From an uncultured Lachnospiraceae bacterium (lineage in GTDB: Bacteria; Bacillota; Clostridia; Lachnospirales; Lachnospiraceae), in assembly GCA_934351705.1 (NCBI GenBank), contig CAKRJK010000002.1:1-20028 (forward strand): 20,028 bases of DNA, given 5' to 3'. Shown here piece by piece: positions 15,666-20,028 of the stretch (position 1 is its first letter; each line of letters begins with the position of its first letter). The notes under the pieces were generated by a model. That model saw nothing but the letters and a program-made list of their open reading frames with translations. It made no database searches and was not told the origin of the DNA. A program made the translations under genes and the position numbers.

Positions 15666-16563
15666 CTGCACTTCCTCCCTTCTTATTCGCTTTCGCAAAA
15701 TATTTATTCTTCAGGTATGGAATTGCCAGGAACACTGCCACGATCAAAGCAGAGAACAATTTCAAGTCTGTTGTCTCAAGTCCCATCTGCAATACGATTG
15801 CAATTACCACAAAGTAAAGGATTGCACCAATCACTACCGAAAGCATATGCAATGCGAAGTTATGGAAAATCTTTCCGAACACAACCTCTCCGATAATAAC
15901 TGCCGCCAGACCGATAACGATTGCTCCACGTCCCATGTTGATGTCGGCTGCTCCCTGATACTGTGCATACAACGCACCCGCAAGACCGACTAATCCGTTT
16001 GAGATTACCAATCCGAATACTTTGTAAGCGTTCGTATTGATACCCTGTGCTCTTGCCATATTCAGATTACATCCTGTCGCACGCACACCTGCACCGATTT
16101 CCGTTCCGAAAAACCAGTACAGCAACGCGATAATGACTATACAGAAAATTCCTGTTACAAGACACGCATGCGGAACATATCGCAGGCTGACAATCAGATC
16201 ATACTGTACTATGCTGATTGCCTGATTTGCTTTTCCCATAATTCTCATATTTACAGAATATAATCCCAACTGTGTTAAAATTCCCGCTAAAATAGGCGGT
16301 ATTCCAAGTGCTGTATGAAACAGTCCCGTTGCCAGTCCTGCCAGCATTCCCGTGCAAAACGCTAAGAATAACGCAAGATACGGATGCATTCCTTTGAGCA
16401 TGCACATAACCGCTACCGCTCCGCCTGTTGCCAGACTTCCGTCTACCGTCAAGTCTGCCAGATCTAAAACCTTATAAGTAATATATACGCCGATTGCCAG
16501 GATTCCCCAGATCAGGCCCTGTGCTACAGAACCCGGCAATGCGCTCATCAATGATGCTGCCAT
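15658..16563 (-). CDS. ABC importer permease (COG4120 type)
   Basis: A 301-residue membrane protein with about eight helices. It begins MAASLMSALPGSVAQGLIWGILAIGVYITYKVLDLADLTVDGSLATGGA; the segment DLADLTVDGSL is characteristic of permeases that go with COG2984 binding proteins and is related to branched-chain-amino-acid-type permeases. It forms the membrane channel, probably as a homodimer, with the ATPase encoded next. The ATG at 16563 comes 3 bases after the TAA of the binding-protein gene, with AAGGAAG about 10 bases upstream. The C-terminus is basic (LKNKYFAKANKKGG). The substrate cannot be read from the sequence; a small amino-acid-like molecule is the best guess. Confidence 0.92.
   Translation of the reverse strand: MAASLMSALPGSVAQGLIWGILAIGVYITYKVLDLADLTVDGSLATGGAVAVMCMLKGMHPYLALFLAFCTGMLAGLATGLFHTALGIPPILAGILTQLGLYSVNMRIMGKANQAISIVQYDLIVSLRYVPHACLVTGIFCIVIIALLYWFFGTEIGAGVRATGCNLNMARAQGINTNAYKVFGLVISNGLVGLAGALYAQYQGAADINMGRGAIVIGLAAVIIGEVVFGKIFHNFALHMLSVVIGAILYFVVIAIVLQMGLETTDLKLFSALIVAVFLAIPYLKNKYFAKANKKGGSADA
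15674..15679 (-). promoter_or_regulatory. Ribosome binding site deciding the ATPase start
   Basis: GGGAGG on the minus strand, inside the end of the permease gene and 8 bases before the ATG at 15665. It favours this start over the earlier in-frame one at 15698. Confidence 0.7.
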
Positions 16564-16566
16564 AAA

Positions 16567-17562
16567 TTAATCTTCCTTCTCTATTGGTACCATATCATCC
16601 GGAATCTGGATTCCAAGTTCAGCTGCTACTTCCGGATTGTATTTTAATGTAAATTCGTCTGCGTACTGAATTGGCATATCTGCCGGATTTTTGCCGTTAA
16701 CAAGGATCTCATATGCCATCAATCCCGCATTATATCCGATATTGTAGTAAGAGATACTCAATGTTGCAAGTCCGCCAACCTGACACATACCTTCTTCACC
16801 GACGATTACTGGCACTTTTGCAGGGATTGTTACGTTTTTCACGATTTCCATGTTTGCCGCTACCGTGTTATCTGTCGGAACATAGATTGCGTCGCACTGG
16901 TCTACTGCTTTTGTTACAACCTGCTGAATATCATTGGAATCTGCCATGGTATAAACCTCTGTCTTGATTCCCTGTTTTTCCAAACATTTCTCTGCTTCTT
17001 TTGCTTGATATACGGAGTTAGCTTCGGAAGAACAGTACAAAATACCGACTGTCTTAGCGTCCGGTACTAATTTTTTCAATAAATCAATCTGCTTGTCGAT
17101 CGGAGCCAGATCAGAAGTTCCGGTTACATTGGTTCCCGGTTTGTCGTTGCTCTCGATGGTTCCGGTTGTCTCAAAATCCGTAACAGAAGTTCCGATGATC
17201 GGAATATCCGGTGTTGCGGTTGCGGTTGCGATCAAAGCCGGTGTTGCATTTGCCATGATCAGATCAACATCTCCGTTTACAAATTTTGTTGCGATTGTTG
17301 CACAGTTTGGTTCCTCGCCCTGTGCGTTCTGTACATCAAATGTTACTTTATCACCGAGTTTTTCTTTTAATGCTGCCTGGAAGCCTTCGGTTGCCGCATC
17401 CAAAGCATCATGCTCTACATACTGAATGATACCTATATTATACTCACCGTTGTCTTTTTTGCCGGCAGTATTGCCTGTGTCTTTTCCTGTGGAACCGCAT
17501 CCTGCAAGTGATACTGCTGCAAGAGACAATGCCAACAGTGCTGCTGTCATTTTCTTCTTCAT
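16567..17562 (-). CDS. ABC importer substrate-binding lipoprotein (COG2984, TrpX/CD0873-like)
   Basis: A 331-residue lipoprotein from the ATG at 17562, with GGAGG 7 bases upstream; an earlier in-frame start at 17604 would put 14 extra residues before the signal peptide. The signal MKKKMTAALLALSLAAVSLAGC has the lipobox LAGC with Cys22, followed by a Gly/Thr/Lys-rich linker. The mature part has the two-lobe layout of COG2984: YNIGIIQYVEHDALDAATEGF, then IGTSVTDFETTG, and later YNIGYNAGLMAYEIL. It would capture the substrate outside the membrane and hand it to the permease encoded next. Known relatives bind tryptophan or tyrosine. No T-box leader is present, so an amino-acid assignment is not supported by regulation. 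Confidence 0.93.
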   Translation of the reverse strand: MKKKMTAALLALSLAAVSLAGCGSTGKDTGNTAGKKDNGEYNIGIIQYVEHDALDAATEGFQAALKEKLGDKVTFDVQNAQGEEPNCATIATKFVNGDVDLIMANATPALIATATATPDIPIIGTSVTDFETTGTIESNDKPGTNVTGTSDLAPIDKQIDLLKKLVPDAKTVGILYCSSEANSVYQAKEAEKCLEKQGIKTEVYTMADSNDIQQVVTKAVDQCDAIYVPTDNTVAANMEIVKNVTIPAKVPVIVGEEGMCQVGGLATLSISYYNIGYNAGLMAYEILVNGKNPADMPIQYADEFTLKYNPEVAAELGIQIPDDMVPIEKED

Positions 17563-17566
17563 GATT

Positions 17567-17574
17567 CTTCCTCC
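17567..17574 (-). promoter_or_regulatory. Ribosome binding site deciding the lipoprotein start
   Basis: GGAGGAAG on the minus strand, directly before the ATG at 17562, giving a normal signal peptide. The in-frame start at 17604 has no such site. Confidence 0.75.
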
Positions 17575-17604
17575 AACTGTTTTATTGTTTTTCTCAAGTT
17601 TCAC

Positions 17605-17627
17605 GTTAATGCGTCAAAGCGTTAAAC
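17605..17627. promoter_or_regulatory. Candidate operator: tandem octamer and imperfect dyad just after the ABC-operon promoter
   Basis: GCGTCAAA (17611-17618) and GCGTTAAA (17619-17626) are adjacent direct repeats with one difference. TTAATGC (17606-17612) and GCGTTAA (17619-17625) form an imperfect inverted repeat. They lie right after the expected transcription start and could bind a repressor or shape the 5' leader. Confidence 0.3.
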
Positions 17628-17634
17628 AAATTGT

Positions 17635-17663
17635 ATTATATCATCTTTTTTTTCATTTTTCAA
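17635..17663 (-). promoter_or_regulatory. Sigma-A-type promoter of the ABC importer operon
   Basis: On the minus strand a -35 TTGAAA (17663-17658), a 17-base spacer and a -10 TATAAT (17640-17635) give a near-consensus housekeeping promoter. The -35 overlaps the TGA stop of recD2. Transcription would start near 17628, leaving a leader of about 65 bases before the lipoprotein ATG. Confidence 0.75.
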
Positions 17664-19867
17664 TATGCAAACTCACGAATGCAGTCTGCCAAGCCGCTGT
17701 ACCGGATCTGTTCCGAAATATTTTCTTCCATTTCGGCAAAGACGGTTTCATCTCCGACCATCGTAACGCATTTTCTTGCCCGCGTGACCGCTGTGTAAAG
17801 CAGATTGCGGTTCATCAGCATTTTCGGTCCGTTCAGCAGTAGAATAACGACTGCCGGATATTCGCTTCCCTGTGATTTATGAATAGTAATTGCGTAAGCT
17901 AATTCCAGTTCTTCCAATATTTTAAAGGCATACTCTACCATTCTGCCCTCTTCAAATTCCACTGTCAGTGTCTCGGCAAATTCGTTGATTTCTTTGATAA
18001 TTCCCATATCTCCGTTGAAAACGCCCATGCCTTTTTCGATTGCCAATCCATAGCGGCTTCGCACTTCCCACTCTAACTGATAGTTGTTTTTGATCTGCAT
18101 GACCTTGTCACCCTCGCGAAAGATATGGTCACCGATCTCTTTTTCTTTTTTTCCGGCATCCTTCGGATTTAAGTATTGCTGTAATATCCGGTTCAGCCGT
18201 TCCACTCCGAGCAATCCTTTTCGCATCGGCGTCAGCACTTGTATGTCAAACGGCTGTGCGTCAACAAACTTCGGAAGTTTTTGCTGTATCAGTTGTATCA
18301 CAATACTGATGATCACATCTGCATCGTATCGCTTCAAAAAGAAGAAATCCATACTTTTATTATCTAATGCGACAGGCTCTCCCTTGTTGATTTTATGGGC
18401 ATTCACCACAATATCGCTCTGGCTTGCCTGACGAAAGATTTTTGTCAGACGCACTACATTGTAACATCCGCTTTCAATGATGTCTTTGAGTACGCAGCCC
18501 GGCCCCACACTCGGAAGCTGGTTCACATCACCCACAAGAATGAGCCTTGTTCCCGGTGTGATCGCTTTGAGCATGGAATGCATGAGACTGATATCGACCA
18601 TAGACATCTCGTCAATGATGATGACGTCCGCCTCTAACGGGTTGGTTTCATTTCTCTCAAACCCTGCCGTTCCCTCCATGCCGCCATTGAGTTCCAACAT
18701 ACGGTGAATGGTTTTTGCCTCATATCCGGTTGTCTCGCTCATTCGTTTTGCCGCCCGTCCTGTCGGTGCTGCGAGGTAAATTTCCAGGCCTTCTAATTCA
18801 AAATAGCGGATAATGCTGTTGATCGTGGTCGTCTTTCCCGTTCCCGGTCCTCCGGTAATGACCAACAGACCGTTTTGCACCGCCTCTTTTAAGGCTGTTT
18901 TCTGATGCTCGTCCAACTCCATCTGTGTTTGTGCCTCGATACGTTTAATCCGGTCTTCCATTTCTTTTTCCACAGCCGCATAATGGAGATCGAGTTCTCT
19001 GAGCATTGCCGCAACATTGGTTTCCATCGTGTAATAGACTGCTGAGAACACTTTGACGATACCTTCGTCCTCTTTTAGAATAATCTTTCGTTCTATCGCC
19101 AGATCCATATAGTGTTTTTCTATGTACTGTGGCTCGACTTCCAACAGATAAGAGGTACGTTTGGTCAGTTCTTCTTTTGGCAGATAGGTATGTCCCTCAC
19201 CGGAAGCCTGCAATAACACATATAGGATTCCGCTTCGGATACGAAAATCGGAGTCTGTGCGAATGCCGACTTTTGCGGCGATTTCATCTGCGATCTTAAA
19301 CCCGACACCCTGAATATCGTCCGCAAGACGATACGGGTTTTCCTGTAAAATCGTATAGATTTCGTTTCCGTACTTGTTATATATTTTTACAGACAGGTTT
19401 ACGGAGATTCCGTATTTTTGCAAAAAGATCATTGCCTGACGCAGGTCTTTCTTTTCCTCTAACTGGTTGGAAATCTCCATTGCTTTCCGTTCGCTGATTC
19501 CTTTGATTTCTGCCAATCGCTCCGGTTCTTCTTCTATGATACGGAAGGTATCCTCTTTAAAACGCCGCACAATTCTCGCCGCCAATGCCGGACCGATTCC
19601 TTTTACTGCTCCCGAACCCAAATACCGCTCGATGGACTGAATGTCTTCCGGGGCATGTTCTTCAAAAGAGGTTACTTTCAACTGCATTCCGTACGTTGGA
19701 TGTTCTGTGTATTCTCCGTCTAGGGTTAGATACATTCCTTCTGATAATACTGAGAAGTTTCCTACGCAGGTGATTTCTTCTTCTTCGCTTATGAAATTCA
19801 TTACGGTGTATCCATTGTCTGGATTGCGGAACACGATATGTTCGACGTAGCCTGAGATCTGTTCCAT
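17660..19867 (-). CDS. recD2: RecD2-type ATP-dependent DNA helicase (SF1B)
   Basis: A 735-residue helicase, the usual length for RecD2. The N-terminal OB-like part is followed by helix-hairpin-helix segments (about 80-135, with GSGAVKGIGPALA and AEIKGISERKA) and another at about 180-200. The motor has Walker A GGPGTGKTT (339-347), AAPTGRAAKRM (366-376), Walker B IIIDEMSMVD (416-425), GDVNQLPSVGPG (447-458), then AITIHKSQGSEYPAV (659-673) and AVTRAR (693-698). It unwinds DNA 5' to 3' in repair and works without RecBC. The ATG at 19867 follows AAGGAGG by 9 bases. It stands apart from the ABC operon, whose promoter overlaps its stop. Confidence 0.96.
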   Translation of the reverse strand: MEQISGYVEHIVFRNPDNGYTVMNFISEEEEITCVGNFSVLSEGMYLTLDGEYTEHPTYGMQLKVTSFEEHAPEDIQSIERYLGSGAVKGIGPALAARIVRRFKEDTFRIIEEEPERLAEIKGISERKAMEISNQLEEKKDLRQAMIFLQKYGISVNLSVKIYNKYGNEIYTILQENPYRLADDIQGVGFKIADEIAAKVGIRTDSDFRIRSGILYVLLQASGEGHTYLPKEELTKRTSYLLEVEPQYIEKHYMDLAIERKIILKEDEGIVKVFSAVYYTMETNVAAMLRELDLHYAAVEKEMEDRIKRIEAQTQMELDEHQKTALKEAVQNGLLVITGGPGTGKTTTINSIIRYFELEGLEIYLAAPTGRAAKRMSETTGYEAKTIHRMLELNGGMEGTAGFERNETNPLEADVIIIDEMSMVDISLMHSMLKAITPGTRLILVGDVNQLPSVGPGCVLKDIIESGCYNVVRLTKIFRQASQSDIVVNAHKINKGEPVALDNKSMDFFFLKRYDADVIISIVIQLIQQKLPKFVDAQPFDIQVLTPMRKGLLGVERLNRILQQYLNPKDAGKKEKEIGDHIFREGDKVMQIKNNYQLEWEVRSRYGLAIEKGMGVFNGDMGIIKEINEFAETLTVEFEEGRMVEYAFKILEELELAYAITIHKSQGSEYPAVVILLLNGPKMLMNRNLLYTAVTRARKCVTMVGDETVFAEMEENISEQIRYSGLADCIREFAY

Positions 19868-20028
19868 GTTTTGGGGCCTCCTTTTTGTGGGGTTTGTTTC
19901 GAATGTTGGGGGCGTCGGTATGCAAGCTGTTTTGAGTTTTTGGTTCGTTGAAACTAAGAAGTTCTTGCAAATTTCGCGTGGGGTATTTTGGGGGTGGACG
20001 CAACCGATGCCGACTCGCCATCCGGGCT
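19868..20028. other. Leader region of recD2 with unusual base composition; candidate dispersed repeat at the window edge
   Basis: Apart from the recD2 ribosome site (19877-19883) no gene is supported here. The plus strand is rich in G and T and poor in C, opposite to the coding stretch beside it. Runs such as GGGGTATTTTGGGGGTGG and short dyads (AAGAAGTTCTT, TTGCAA) occur. GTCGGTAT near 19915 and its near-complement ATGCCGAC near 19997-20004 form a loose inverted pair. No clear -35/-10 pair was seen. Confidence 0.4.

Noticed and set aside
17213..17232. Short tandem repeat of GGTTGC units in the lipoprotein gene
   Set aside because: It only encodes an Ala-Thr alternation in the binding domain and is too short to be a meaningful repeat.
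17563..17604. Upstream in-frame start of the binding lipoprotein
   Set aside because: It would precede the signal peptide by 14 hydrophilic residues and has no ribosome site, while GGAGG stands right before the ATG at 17562.
17564..17659. A T-box leader for the ABC operon
   Set aside because: The leader is about 65 bases with no T-box motif and no terminator/antiterminator pair.
19662..20021. A 119-codon minus-strand frame covering the right-edge segment and the start of recD2
   Set aside because: It overlaps recD2 in another frame, its translation is rich in Arg, Pro and Asn without domain character, and it fits translation of a noncoding segment.

Overview
The window is a densely packed stretch of a Firmicutes chromosome, most likely a Lachnospiraceae-type member of Clostridia. 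This is inferred from moderate-to-low G+C, purine-rich Shine-Dalgarno sites (AGGAGG type) before almost every gene, the conserved cdaA-cdaR-glmM order, a ComF/YvyF pair and a Firmicutes-type HPr. All 19 genes lie on the minus strand, so transcription runs from right to left. No gene-free stretch exceeds 300 bases; the longest is the 161 bases at the right edge. No rRNA, tRNA, CRISPR array, insertion sequence or phage gene was seen.

Right part (20028 to about 13745), in transcription order: an unusual G/T-rich edge segment; recD2 (SF1B helicase); a near-consensus promoter overlapping the recD2 stop; a three-gene ABC importer of the COG2984/COG4120/COG1101 type (lipoprotein, permease, ATPase); a ComF-family phosphoribosyltransferase-like gene; and a YvyF-like zinc-ribbon/HTH protein. 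The comF gene is odd. Its conserved N-terminal zinc-ribbon coding region has no ATG, GTG or TTG start. The best-placed start is an ATA in a 4-base ATAA overlap with the ATPase stop. Two perfect inverted repeats lie inside the same N-terminal region.

Middle (13736 to 8375): a 13-bp-stem hairpin, two unrecognised membrane proteins, then cdaA (membrane diadenylate cyclase), cdaR (YbbR-repeat regulator), glmM (phosphoglucosamine mutase) and an HPr-family phosphocarrier. This joins c-di-AMP synthesis, amino-sugar supply for peptidoglycan and a PTS-type regulator in one run.

Left part (8354 to 1, running off the edge): rfbD (dTDP-L-rhamnose formation), two GT2 glycosyltransferases, a DUF2304 small membrane protein and three large multipass membrane proteins, two of them DUF2142-like. 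The order GT2(DPM1-like)-DUF2304-large membrane protein resembles the GacI-GacJ-GacL side-chain module of streptococcal rhamnose polysaccharides. The three large proteins share a D-x3-H-[F/Y] motif early in the membrane domain. The left part is therefore read as a cell-wall rhamnopolysaccharide assembly or decoration locus with several lipid-linked-sugar-dependent (GT-C-like) transferases. Spacings of 1 to 30 bases suggest that cdaA through the left edge forms one operon or a few overlapping ones.
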